NCBI RefSeq assembly: GCF_002737765.1
Contig: NZ_PEGG01000017.1
Coordinates: forward strand, 1 to 11,491
Reading direction: 5' to 3'
DNA length: 11,491 bases
Source: Caulobacter sp. B11
GTDB lineage: Bacteria > Pseudomonadota > Alphaproteobacteria > Caulobacterales > Caulobacteraceae
Part shown: piece by piece, positions 1 through 6,668 of the stretch
Position numbering within the stretch: position 1 is the first letter of the stretch
Layout of the letters: each line of letters opens with the position of its first letter
Position numbers and translations under genes: made by a program
Notes under the pieces: model-generated
Databases searched by the model: none
What the model saw: the letters and a program-made list of their open reading frames with translations, nothing else
What the model was told of the DNA's origin: nothing

Positions 1-49
1 CGGACTGGCCCTGGGCGACATCCTGACCCCCGCGGAGACCGGCCGATGA
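1..49 (+). CDS. 3' end of an upstream gene, probably an RND efflux periplasmic adaptor (partial)
   Basis: Reading from base 2, an open frame encodes [15 protein letters not shown] and stops at TGA 47-49. That stop overlaps the ATG (46-48) of the RND permease in an ATGA junction, the usual sign of translational coupling. Only 15 residues are visible, so no domain can be recognised. The assignment as a membrane fusion (adaptor) subunit rests on context: adaptor genes commonly lie directly upstream of, and overlap, RND permease genes. The short run GLALGD-I-L is compatible with the C-terminal membrane-proximal strand of adaptors but does not diagnose it. The 5' end lies outside the window. A different upstream partner is possible. 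Confidence 0.55.
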   Translation, partial: GLALGDILTPAETGR

Positions 50-3000
50 ACCTGGGCCCCTCGGGTCGTCTGACCCGCGCGACGATCGCCTCGCCGCTGA
101 CGCCGCTGATCCTGATCGCCGCGATCGCCGTCGGCCTTCTGGCCCTGATGTCGATCCCCCGCGAGGAAGAGCCGCAGATCAGCGTGCCGATGGTCGACAT
201 CATGGTCGCCGCGCCTGGCCTTCGGGCCCCCGACGCCATCGAGCTGGTCGGCAAGCCGCTGGAAACCATCGTCAAGAGCGTGGCCGAGGTCGAGCACGTC
301 TATACCTTCGCCGACGACAACCAGGTGATGGTCACCGCCCGCTTCAAGGTCGGGGTCGATCCCGATGCGGCGGCCGTGCGCGTGCACGAGAAGATCCGCG
401 CCAACTATGACCGCATCCCGGCCGGGATTCCCGAACCGCTGATCCAGACCCGCGGCATCAATGACGTGCCCAGCCTGGTCCTGACCCTGACGCCCAAGCC
501 GGGCGCGCCCGGCCAATGGACCGACCAGGCGCTCTTCGAACTGGCCGGCAAGCTGCGCAACGAGGTGACCAAGGTCGAGGATGTCGGCCTGACCTTCATC
601 GTCGGCGGCCGGCCCCAGGAGATCCGCGTCGAGCCCGATCCGGCCAAGCTGGCGCAACATGGCGTGGCGCTGGGCGTGCTGATGGACACCATCCGCCAGG
701 CCAATCGGGCCTTTCCGGCCGGTCAGGTCCGCAATGGCGGCCAGGCCCTGGAGGTCACCACCGGCCAGACCCTGACCAACGCCACCCAGATCGGCCTGCT
801 GGCCCTGCCCTCGATCAAGGGTCAGAGCGTCTATGTCCGCGACGTCGCCCGGGTCATCGAGGCGCCGCGCGAGGACCAGGCCCGCGTCTGGCGCTATACC
901 CGCGCCGAACAGGGCTGGAGCCAGGCGCCGGCCGTCAGCCTGGCGATCGCCAAGCGCAAGGGCGCCAACGCCGTGGTCGTCTCCCATGCCGTTCTGGCCC
1001 GGGTCGAGGCCCTGAAGGGCACCCTGTTGCCCGACAGCCTGACGGTGGCGGTGACCCGCGACTATGGCGAAAGCGCCAACGAAAAGGCCAATGAGCTCTT
1101 GTTCCACCTGGGCCTGGCGACCCTGTCGATCGTGGTCCTGATCGGCTTCGCGATCGGCTGGCGGGAGGCCGCCGTCACCGCCGTGGTCATTCCGACCACC
1201 ATTCTGCTGACCCTCTTCGCCTCCAACCTGATGGGCTACACCATCAATCGCGTCAGCCTGTTCGCCCTGATCTTCTCGATCGGCATCCTGGTCGACGACG
1301 CCATCGTCATGATCGAGAACATCGCCCGACACTGGGCGATGGCCGACGGGCGCAGCCGCGTCGACGCGGCCGTGGACGCGGTGGCCGAGGTCGGCAATCC
1401 CACCGTCGTGGCCACCCTGACCGTCGTCTCGGCCCTGCTGCCGATGCTGTTCGTCTCGGGCCTGATGGGCCCCTACATGGCGCCAATCCCGGTCAACGCC
1501 TCGGCGGCCATGGTGTTCTCGTTCTTCGTCGCGGTGATCATCGCCCCCTGGCTGATGGTGCGCTTCGCCCGCAAGACCCTGGCGGCCGGCGGCCATGCCC
1601 ATGACGGCGAAGGCAAGCTCGGCGCGCTCTATCGCAAGGTGGCGGGCCGGGTGATCGCCACCCGCCGGAGCGCCTGGACCTTCCTGATCGCCGTGGGCCT
1701 GGCCACCCTGCTGGCCTGCGCCATGTTCGCCACCAAGACCGTGACCGTCAAACTGCTGCCGTTCGACAACAAGTCCGAGCTGCAGGTGGTCCTCGACCTC
1801 CCCGAGGGCGCGACCCTGGAAGCGACCCAGCGGGCCCTGGCCGACGCCGCCGTCGTGACCGGCGCCCTGCCGGAGGTCATCGCCATCGAGGCCTATGCCG
1901 GCACCGCCTCGCCGTTCAACTTCAACGGCCTGGTGCGCCACTACTATCAGCGCAACCGGCCCGAGATGGGCGATCTCTCCGTCGCCCTGGCCGCCAAGGG
2001 CGACCGCCATCGCAGCAGCCACGTCATCGCCCTGGACCTGCGACGCCGCCTGGCCCAGGTGGCCCTGCCGGCCGGATCGACCCTCAAGGTCGTCGAGGCG
2101 CCGCCCGGCCCGCCGGTGATGGCCACCCTGCTGGCCGAGATCTACGGACCCGACGCCGCCACCCGCCGCGCCGTGGCCGAACGGGTCAAGGCCGCCTTCC
2201 GGGCCGTGCCCTATATCGTCGACATCGACGACAGCTATGGCGTGCCCCGGCCAGGCCTGCGCCTGGTCCCGGACCGCGATCGTCTCGAGGCGCTGAAGGT
2301 CGCTGACCGCGACGTCCAGGACTCCGTCGCCGCCGCCCTCAACGGCCAGGTGGTCGGCTACGCCCATCGCGGGCAAGGCCGCGACCCGCTGGAGATCGCC
2401 GTGCGCCTGCCGCAGTCGGCGCGCAGCTGGGGCGAGGGCCTCAGCGCCATGCCGGTAGCGGTGTCGGCCGGGGCCGACGGCGGCCGTCTGGTGTCGCTGG
2501 GCGAGGTCGTCACCGCCAGTCGCGAGCCGGGCTCGACCCACATTTTCCGCCGCGACGGACGCGATGTCGACATGGTCATGGCCGAACTGGCCGGAGCCTA
2601 TGAGGCGCCGATCTACGGCATGATGGCCGTCGACAAGGCCCTCCGCGAAGGCGACTGGAAGGACGTGCCCAAGCCCGACATCCGCATGCACGGCCAACCC
2701 ACCGACGAGAGCCGACCCACGGTGCTGTGGGACGGCGAATGGGAGATCACCTGGGTGACCTTCCGGGACATGGGCGCGGCGTTCGGGGTGGCGATCCTGG
2801 GCATCTATGTTCTGGTCGTCGCCCAGTTCAAGAGCTTCCGCCTGCCTCTGGTGATCCTGACCCCGATCCCCCTGACCCTGGTCGGCATCGTCATCGGCCA
2901 CATCCTGTTCCGAGCCCCGTTCACCGCCACCTCGATGATCGGCTTCATCGCCCTGGCGGGGATCATCGTGCGAAACTCGATCCTGCTGGTCGATTTCATC

Positions 3001-3264
3001 CGGCACACCCAGACCGGCGACCGGCCGCTGCGCGAGGTGCTGCTGGAGGCAGGCGCGATCCGCTTCAAGCCCATCGTGCTGACGGCGGCGGCGGCGATGA
3101 TCGGGGCGGCGGTGATCCTGACCGACCCGATCTTCCAGGGCCTGGCGATCTCGCTGCTGTTTGGTTTGGCCTCATCGACCCTGCTGACCGTGCTGGTCAT
3201 TCCGGCTATCTACATCGTCCTGCGCGATGACAACCGCCCGCAGGTTCTCAAGGAGTGGACATGA
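46..3264 (+). CDS. RND-family efflux permease, inner-membrane subunit
   Basis: This encodes a proton-driven RND permease of the AcrB/MexB superfamily. At 1072 aa it has the full family length. The N-terminus is cytoplasmic, followed by a first membrane helix around residues 19-37 and the typical start of the first periplasmic domain ([12 protein letters not shown], then V-APG). A helix bundle around 350-510 carries the TM4 motif [13 protein letters not shown], whose Asp417-Asp418 match the proton-relay pair Asp407/408 of AcrB. A second periplasmic domain spans about 560-895 and a second helix bundle about 915-1065. In the TM10 region the residue aligned with AcrB Lys940 is Arg976 ([12 protein letters not shown]). 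The ATG overlaps the preceding stop, and the gene's own TGA (3262-3264) overlaps the next ATG, so it is probably one unit of an adaptor-pump-Dps operon. The HME-type relay motif of metal pumps was not recognised. Substrate cannot be predicted. The promoter lies upstream of the window. Confidence 0.95.
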   Translation: MNLGPSGRLTRATIASPLTPLILIAAIAVGLLALMSIPREEEPQISVPMVDIMVAAPGLRAPDAIELVGKPLETIVKSVAEVEHVYTFADDNQVMVTARFKVGVDPDAAAVRVHEKIRANYDRIPAGIPEPLIQTRGINDVPSLVLTLTPKPGAPGQWTDQALFELAGKLRNEVTKVEDVGLTFIVGGRPQEIRVEPDPAKLAQHGVALGVLMDTIRQANRAFPAGQVRNGGQALEVTTGQTLTNATQIGLLALPSIKGQSVYVRDVARVIEAPREDQARVWRYTRAEQGWSQAPAVSLAIAKRKGANAVVVSHAVLARVEALKGTLLPDSLTVAVTRDYGESANEKANELLFHLGLATLSIVVLIGFAIGWREAAVTAVVIPTTILLTLFASNLMGYTINRVSLFALIFSIGILVDDAIVMIENIARHWAMADGRSRVDAAVDAVAEVGNPTVVATLTVVSALLPMLFVSGLMGPYMAPIPVNASAAMVFSFFVAVIIAPWLMVRFARKTLAAGGHAHDGEGKLGALYRKVAGRVIATRRSAWTFLIAVGLATLLACAMFATKTVTVKLLPFDNKSELQVVLDLPEGATLEATQRALADAAVVTGALPEVIAIEAYAGTASPFNFNGLVRHYYQRNRPEMGDLSVALAAKGDRHRSSHVIALDLRRRLAQVALPAGSTLKVVEAPPGPPVMATLLAEIYGPDAATRRAVAERVKAAFRAVPYIVDIDDSYGVPRPGLRLVPDRDRLEALKVADRDVQDSVAAALNGQVVGYAHRGQGRDPLEIAVRLPQSARSWGEGLSAMPVAVSAGADGGRLVSLGEVVTASREPGSTHIFRRDGRDVDMVMAELAGAYEAPIYGMMAVDKALREGDWKDVPKPDIRMHGQPTDESRPTVLWDGEWEITWVTFRDMGAAFGVAILGIYVLVVAQFKSFRLPLVILTPIPLTLVGIVIGHILFRAPFTATSMIGFIALAGIIVRNSILLVDFIRHTQTGDRPLREVLLEAGAIRFKPIVLTAAAAMIGAAVILTDPIFQGLAISLLFGLASSTLLTVLVIPAIYIVLRDDNRPQVLKEWT
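3249..3255 (+). promoter_or_regulatory. Ribosome binding site that fixes the dps start
   Basis: The run CAAGGAG ends 5 nt before ATG 3261, a near-ideal Shine-Dalgarno sequence and spacing. It lies inside the last codons of the RND permease. An in-frame GTG at 3255 overlaps this site and so is unlikely to be the true start. The ATG at 3261 also makes the ATGA overlap with the permease stop. Confidence 0.7.
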
Positions 3265-3743
3265 CGAGCTTGGACATCGATATCGGCATCGCATCGCCGG
3301 AGCGTCAGGCCATCGCCGACGGACTCTCCCGACTGCTGGCCGACAGCTACACCCTGTACCTGAAGACCCATAACTATCACTGGAACGTCACCGGCCCGAT
3401 GTTCCAGACCCTGCACACCATGTTCATGACCCAGTACACCGAGCTGGGTTTGGCGGTCGACGACATCGCCGAGCGGATCCGCGCCTTGGGGCATCCCGCC
3501 CCCGGCAGCTACGCCGCCTTCGCCAGGCTCTCCAGCATCGCCGAGGAGGACGCCGTTCCGCCGTCGCGCGAGATGATCATCAATCTGGTTAAGGGGCACG
3601 AGACGGTGACGCGCACGGCCCGGGGTATCTTCCCGATCGCTGAGGCGGCCAGCGACGAGCCCACCTGCGACCTGCTGACCCAGCGCATGCAGGTCTCCGA
3701 GAAGACCGCCTGGATGCTGCGTAGCCTGCTCGCCCCGGCCTAA
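3261..3743 (+). CDS. dps: Dps-family ferritin-like DNA protection / iron storage protein
   Basis: This is a mini-ferritin of 160 aa, normal for Dps. Family members form 12-mers that oxidise Fe(II) using peroxide and store the iron; some also bind DNA. The hallmark block is clear: [18 protein letters not shown] followed by [11 protein letters not shown]. By the spacing of known Dps proteins the intersubunit ferroxidase ligands are His40, His52, Asp67 and Glu71. The fifth position (His52+4), normally Asp or Glu, is Met56 here. The N-terminus is short ([16 protein letters not shown]) without a lysine-rich tail, so tail-mediated DNA binding is not indicated. The start ATG overlaps the RND stop and has a strong ribosome binding site, so translation is probably coupled to the pump. 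A Dps gene fused to an efflux operon suggests a joint role under oxidative or metal stress; this is inference. The product stays in the cytoplasm, as no signal peptide is present. Confidence 0.93.
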   Translation: MTSLDIDIGIASPERQAIADGLSRLLADSYTLYLKTHNYHWNVTGPMFQTLHTMFMTQYTELGLAVDDIAERIRALGHPAPGSYAAFARLSSIAEEDAVPPSREMIINLVKGHETVTRTARGIFPIAEAASDEPTCDLLTQRMQVSEKTAWMLRSLLAPA

Positions 3744-3759
3744 GCTCAGTGCGACAAAC

Positions 3760-3784
3760 GGCGTGGGGCAGACCGTCCCACGCC
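3760..3784 (+). terminator. Hairpin after dps, possible weak terminator
   Basis: GGCGTGGG (3760-3767) and CCCACGCC (3777-3784) form a perfect 8-bp G/C-rich stem with a 9-nt loop, 16 nt after the dps stop. The downstream sequence CCTTGAACCT has no real T-tract, so intrinsic termination would be weak. The hairpin might instead stabilise the 3' end of the pump-dps mRNA. It lies just before the candidate arsR promoter, which fits a boundary between transcription units. Confidence 0.4.
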
Positions 3785-3786
3785 CC

Positions 3787-3814
3787 TTGAACCTCCATGC
3801 CTATCTTCTACATT
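3787..3814 (+). promoter_or_regulatory. Candidate sigma-70-type promoter for the ArsR-family gene
   Basis: TTGAAC (3787-3792) and TACATT (3809-3814) are separated by 16 bp; each matches the housekeeping -35 and -10 consensus at 4 of 6 positions. Transcription would begin near 3821, on or next to the second ATG, giving a leaderless mRNA. No convincing Shine-Dalgarno stands before either candidate ATG (only AGG at 3815-3817, 3 nt from the second). Leaderless transcripts are common in Caulobacter relatives. The call is based on two weak hexamers plus the overlapping palindrome. Confidence 0.45.
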
Positions 3815-3820
3815 AGGCAT
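3797..3820. promoter_or_regulatory. Inverted repeat, probable operator of the ArsR-family repressor
   Basis: ATGCCTA (3797-3803) and TAGGCAT (3814-3820) are perfect 7-bp inverted arms around a 10-bp spacer, ending immediately before ATG 3821. A 24-bp dyad is the size expected for a dimeric winged-helix ArsR protein. It covers the spacer, the end of the candidate -10 and the predicted transcription start, so binding would block initiation. Autoregulation through an operator over the promoter is usual in this family. That this protein binds this site is inference. Confidence 0.6.
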
Positions 3821-4156
3821 ATGACCAGCACCGCCCCCCTCGCCTCCCTGGACGACGTCCAGGACCTCGCCGCCAGCGCCCAGGCCGCCGCCCGGCTGCT
3901 CAAGCTGCTGGCCAGCGAGCAGCGTCTGCTGATCCTCTGTCGGCTGATCGATGGCGAGGCCTCGGTCGGCGATCTGGCCCTGCATATCGGCCTGGCCCAG
4001 TCGGCCACCTCGCAGCATCTGGCCAAGATGCGGGCCGAGGGGCTGGTCGCCACCCGGCGCGAGGCCCAGACCATCTTCTACCGCCTGGCCGACCCGGCCG
4101 CGGTACGGGTGCTGGAAACCCTCTGCGACGTCTATCGCGGCGCCGGCGCCCGCTGA
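3821..4156 (+). CDS. ArsR-family winged-helix repressor, BigR/SqrR/YgaV-like
   Basis: This is a compact ArsR/SmtB-fold repressor, 111 aa from ATG 3821. The winged helix-turn-helix is plain: SVGDLALHIGLAQSATSQHL (48-67) is the DNA-binding unit with its recognition helix, followed by the wing RREAQTIFYRLAD (79-91). The metal-binding CxC motif of arsenic and cadmium sensors is absent. Instead there is Cys40 in the second helix (LILCRLIDGE) and Cys102 in the last helix (LETLCDVY). Two cysteines in these helices mark the BigR/SqrR/YgaV group, which sense persulfides or oxidants by forming a di- or polysulfide bridge and releasing DNA. An upstream in-frame ATG (3797) would add MPIFYIRH, but those codons are the operator palindrome and lack a ribosome binding site, so 3821 is preferred. 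The gene likely represses itself and may control the upstream pump-dps operon; the latter is inferred from proximity. Confidence 0.88.
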   Translation: MTSTAPLASLDDVQDLAASAQAAARLLKLLASEQRLLILCRLIDGEASVGDLALHIGLAQSATSQHLAKMRAEGLVATRREAQTIFYRLADPAAVRVLETLCDVYRGAGAR

Positions 4157-4213
4157 GCCCGGCTCTCGCCTGACCCAGTCCCCGGCCTAGCCGGAGCCTG
4201 GGCCCTGAAACCG

Positions 4214-4247
4214 AAAAAGCCCCGCCCCGGATCACGGGGCGGGGCTT
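4214..4247 (-). terminator. Intrinsic terminator of the S9 peptidase gene
   Basis: An 11-bp perfect stem (GCCCCGCCCCG at 4219-4229 with its complement at 4235-4245) encloses the loop GATCA. On the - strand it is followed by five T (complement of A 4214-4218), the classical rho-independent form, 28 bp after the peptidase stop. The + strand side has only TT after the stem, so for arsR, which converges here, it would be weak. Confidence 0.88.
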
Positions 4248-4274
4248 CGCGGTGTTTGGGGGCTGGAGGGGTCT

Positions 4275-6320
4275 CTAGAGGCCGCCCGGTCCGCATTCGG
4301 TGTTGAGGTACTTTTCGACCTCGACCATCTGGGTTTCGATCATCTCCGGGGTCATGCTGATGAACTGGTGGCCGGCGTCCTTGATCTCCAGATAGCGGTG
4401 GGGCTTGCCCGCCGCCTTCAGTTCCTCGACGAACCGCCGCGACTGCTTGACGTCGACGATCTGGTCGCGGTCGCCGTGATAGATGAACAGCGGGATCTTG
4501 GCCTCGCGCGCCTGCTTCAAGGGATCCAGCCCGTCGATGGTCGGGTTCTGGAACTCGCGCTGGAAGCGGTTGTCGTAGGTTTCCCGCTTGATGCTGGCCA
4601 GGTCGCCCGCGCCCGCGCCCGAAACCGCGCACTGATAGAGGGCGTTGGGCCGGATGGCGGCGGCCAGGGCCGCGTAGCCGCCATAGGAATAGCCGAACAT
4701 GGCGACCCGGTCAGGCGCGGCGATCTTCTGGTCGATCAGCCATTTGACGCCGTCGTCCTTGTCGTCCTGCATGGTCTGGCCCCACTGGCCGTCGCCGGCC
4801 CGCCACAGCTTCTGGCCCCAGCCTTCCGAGCCACGGAACTGCGGCTGCAGCACGGCGTAGCCGCGGCTGGCGAAGTACTGGACCCAACCGGAGAAATCCC
4901 AGTCGAGATTGTCGCGCGCCCAGGGGCCGCCGTGCGGCTCGATCAAGGTCGGATAGGGTCCGGGGCCGAACTTGTCGGCCGGCGGGGTGGTCAGGAAGGC
5001 CGGGATCATCAGGCCGTCGCGGGCCTTGTACTGCACCAGCTTCGTCGCCCCCAGGGCGGCGGCGTCGATGGTCGGGCGGGACTTGCCCAGCAGTTTCAGC
5101 TCGCCGGCGGCGTTGAGCAGATAATAGTCGCCCGGATTGGTCGGACCGCTGTTTTCCACGACGAAGTACTTCAGGTCCTCGGACCAGTCGGTGATGGTGG
5201 CGGCCGTGCCGTCCAGGGCCGAGAACCGCGAGGTTTCGCCGGTGGCCGGATCGGTCCAGGCGACCGGGGTGGTCTTGGTCTTCAGCGCGCCCTGCAGGCT
5301 CTTGTTCAGCGAAGCCAGCTTGTCGTCGACCCAGTAGGTGGTGGTGGTGGCGCCGGCATAGGTGAAACCCAGAACCTTGCCGTAGTCGGCCTGCGAGGTC
5401 GAGGTGCGCACGCCCAGGCCGTCGAACAGCTTGTGCTCGAACAGCGGTTCCAGGACCTTGCGGGCGCGGATGTCATAGACATAGATCCCCGCCTTATCGC
5501 GCCCCTTGGTCGAGCTGATGTAGATGATGTTCGGGTCGGGCGTGAAGCCGACGATCGAGATCGGCTCGCGGTCCTTGGCGTAGGAGCGGAAATGCTCCTC
5601 CCAGGCCTTGGTGTCGGGATGCTTGATCCATTGCGCGAAATAGACCGCGCCATTGTCGAAGCCCAGCTCCTGCCGCGCCCGGATCTCACCATTGAGGTCG
5701 GCCTGGTTGCCGCCGAAACGGTCGGACGCCCGATCGATCCGGGCGATCGCGCCGGTATAGACATTGACCCTGAGGATGTCGCCGCGGGTCGCGGTGCGGG
5801 AATCCACCATCAGCACGTTCTGGGGATCGAGCGGCAGGGTCGAGATGATGCCGGCCGTATTCAGGGCGTCCTGCCACTCTTCCTGGCCCGACCGGCCCCG
5901 GCCCTCGGGCAGCAGGTCCTTGAACTCCTTGCCGGCCAGATCGCTGACGAAGGCCTTGATCAGATGGGCCTTGTAGGACCCGTAGGTGAAGGGCTGGATG
6001 GTGGTGACCACGAGCCGGTCGTTCTTCAGGAAGTCGATGCCCAGGATGTCGACCTTGTCGAGCGCGATGACATAGGGCGCCTTGCCGAGGTCGGCCGTCT
6101 CCCAGATCGAGATGGTCGAGATCTTGCCGTCCGGCGAGGTCAGGGCGGCGATGTGCTTGCCGTCGCGCGACAGGGTGACGTTGGTGATCGCCGGCTTGCG
6201 GGCGAAGTCGATCGCGGCCGGCGGGGCCGCCAGGGCGAGCGGCGCGGCCGCCAGGGTCACGCCCATGACCGCCGCAGAAGCGGCCGCCAAGCAGATGTTG
6301 CGCAGATTGAAGATCGCCAT
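4275..6320 (-). CDS. Secreted S9-family (prolyl oligopeptidase-like) serine peptidase
   Basis: This is a periplasmic peptidase of the S9 prolyl oligopeptidase / acylaminoacyl-peptidase type, 681 aa, near the usual family length. A Sec signal peptide is visible (about residues 1-31, ending PLALA before APPAAIDF). An N-terminal beta-propeller region follows (about 40-420), then an alpha/beta hydrolase domain. In the latter, EPHGGPWA with His463 is the oxyanion-hole region. GYSYGG contains nucleophile Ser545, HGDRDQIV holds Asp619, and DAGHQF has His651, so the triad is complete and in order. A ribosome binding site (GAGG, 4 nt before ATG) supports the start. The gene is divergent from a TonB-dependent receptor and ends in its own terminator. 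Peptides imported by the receptor are plausible substrates. Lasso-peptide isopeptidases (AtxE type) are also S9 enzymes beside TonB receptors, but no lasso biosynthesis gene is visible here. The exact specificity is unknown. Confidence 0.93.
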   Translation of the reverse strand: MAIFNLRNICLAAASAAVMGVTLAAAPLALAAPPAAIDFARKPAITNVTLSRDGKHIAALTSPDGKISTISIWETADLGKAPYVIALDKVDILGIDFLKNDRLVVTTIQPFTYGSYKAHLIKAFVSDLAGKEFKDLLPEGRGRSGQEEWQDALNTAGIISTLPLDPQNVLMVDSRTATRGDILRVNVYTGAIARIDRASDRFGGNQADLNGEIRARQELGFDNGAVYFAQWIKHPDTKAWEEHFRSYAKDREPISIVGFTPDPNIIYISSTKGRDKAGIYVYDIRARKVLEPLFEHKLFDGLGVRTSTSQADYGKVLGFTYAGATTTTYWVDDKLASLNKSLQGALKTKTTPVAWTDPATGETSRFSALDGTAATITDWSEDLKYFVVENSGPTNPGDYYLLNAAGELKLLGKSRPTIDAAALGATKLVQYKARDGLMIPAFLTTPPADKFGPGPYPTLIEPHGGPWARDNLDWDFSGWVQYFASRGYAVLQPQFRGSEGWGQKLWRAGDGQWGQTMQDDKDDGVKWLIDQKIAAPDRVAMFGYSYGGYAALAAAIRPNALYQCAVSGAGAGDLASIKRETYDNRFQREFQNPTIDGLDPLKQAREAKIPLFIYHGDRDQIVDVKQSRRFVEELKAAGKPHRYLEIKDAGHQFISMTPEMIETQMVEVEKYLNTECGPGGL

Positions 6321-6668
6321 GTCGCCTCACAGAATCATATCGGCGCCGCGCCAAACCGCGCCGGGCGCGGATTCGGCCGCGAGGCCTATCTTGTCGCGAT
6401 TACTCCAACGCGAGTCGGATCCAGGCCAGCGAAATCTTCAGCCGAGGCGCGGTAAATTCTTACCAATCTGTAATCTATAGTCGCGCTTTCGTTCAGCAGA
6501 CCGGTCTCAGGCGCATCAAATGTCACACATCCGAGGAAAATTCGACACAACCCCGTCCTAGCGATTGCACCCCCGTCGCCGAAGGTGGTGAAATAGAGGC
6601 AACGCCCGCCCACGCTTGGTTGCGAGGTCGGGCTGTGTCTACTCTTTCTGATAGGGGGCGAACGCTTC
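6321..6668. promoter_or_regulatory. 348-bp divergent intergenic region between peptidase and TonB receptor
   Basis: No gene is supported here. The region must contain both promoters. It holds three GANTC sites (6332-6336, 6370-6374, 6412-6416), all on the peptidase side; a palindrome GGTAA-ATTC-TTACC (6451-6464); and an AT-rich core around 6451-6481 ending in CTATAGT, which offers a -10-like TATAGT on the + strand (6476-6481) and TATAGA on the - strand. Neither has a good -35 partner. Nearer the receptor, TTGGTT (6616-6621) and TCTACT (6638-6643) are spaced 16 bp and form a weak alternative promoter. Near the peptidase start the - strand reads TATGAT (6334-6339), again without a -35. The receptor's ribosome binding site is probably AGGGGG at 6652-6657. 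The largest open frame inside is about a dozen codons and looks random. Confidence 0.55.
6451..6464. promoter_or_regulatory. Short palindrome in the divergent promoter region, candidate operator
   Basis: GGTAA and TTACC flank ATTC, giving a 14-bp dyad in an otherwise GC-rich intergenic stretch. It sits at the edge of the AT-rich core, where a regulator could act on both divergent genes. Five-base arms can occur by chance, and no regulator gene for it is visible nearby. Confidence 0.25.

Noticed and set aside
3255..3260. GTG start two codons upstream of the Dps ATG
   Set aside because: The GTG overlaps the Shine-Dalgarno sequence; ATG 3261 has correct spacing and the typical ATGA overlap.
3797..3820. 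Longer start for the ArsR protein at ATG 3797
   Set aside because: The eight added codons coincide with the inverted repeat and the promoter -10 region, and no Shine-Dalgarno precedes the ATG.
6384..6395. Second copy of the ArsR operator half-site (GCCTATCTTGT, like GCCTATCTTCT at 3799-3809)
   Set aside because: The similarity lies in one arm plus spacer only; the matching TAGGCAT arm is absent, so chance is more likely.
4368..6455. A 695-codon open frame on the + strand, antisense to the S9 peptidase and slightly longer than it
   Set aside because: It is a shadow of GC-rich codon usage. The - strand product has a signal peptide, a complete Ser/Asp/His triad and a ribosome binding site; the antisense product is low-complexity, rich in G, R, V and D, with no recognisable domain.
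6520..6561. 13-codon open frame in the divergent intergenic region, considered as a peptide precursor
   Set aside because: Too short, with no ribosome binding site and none of the leader/core layout of known precursor peptides.
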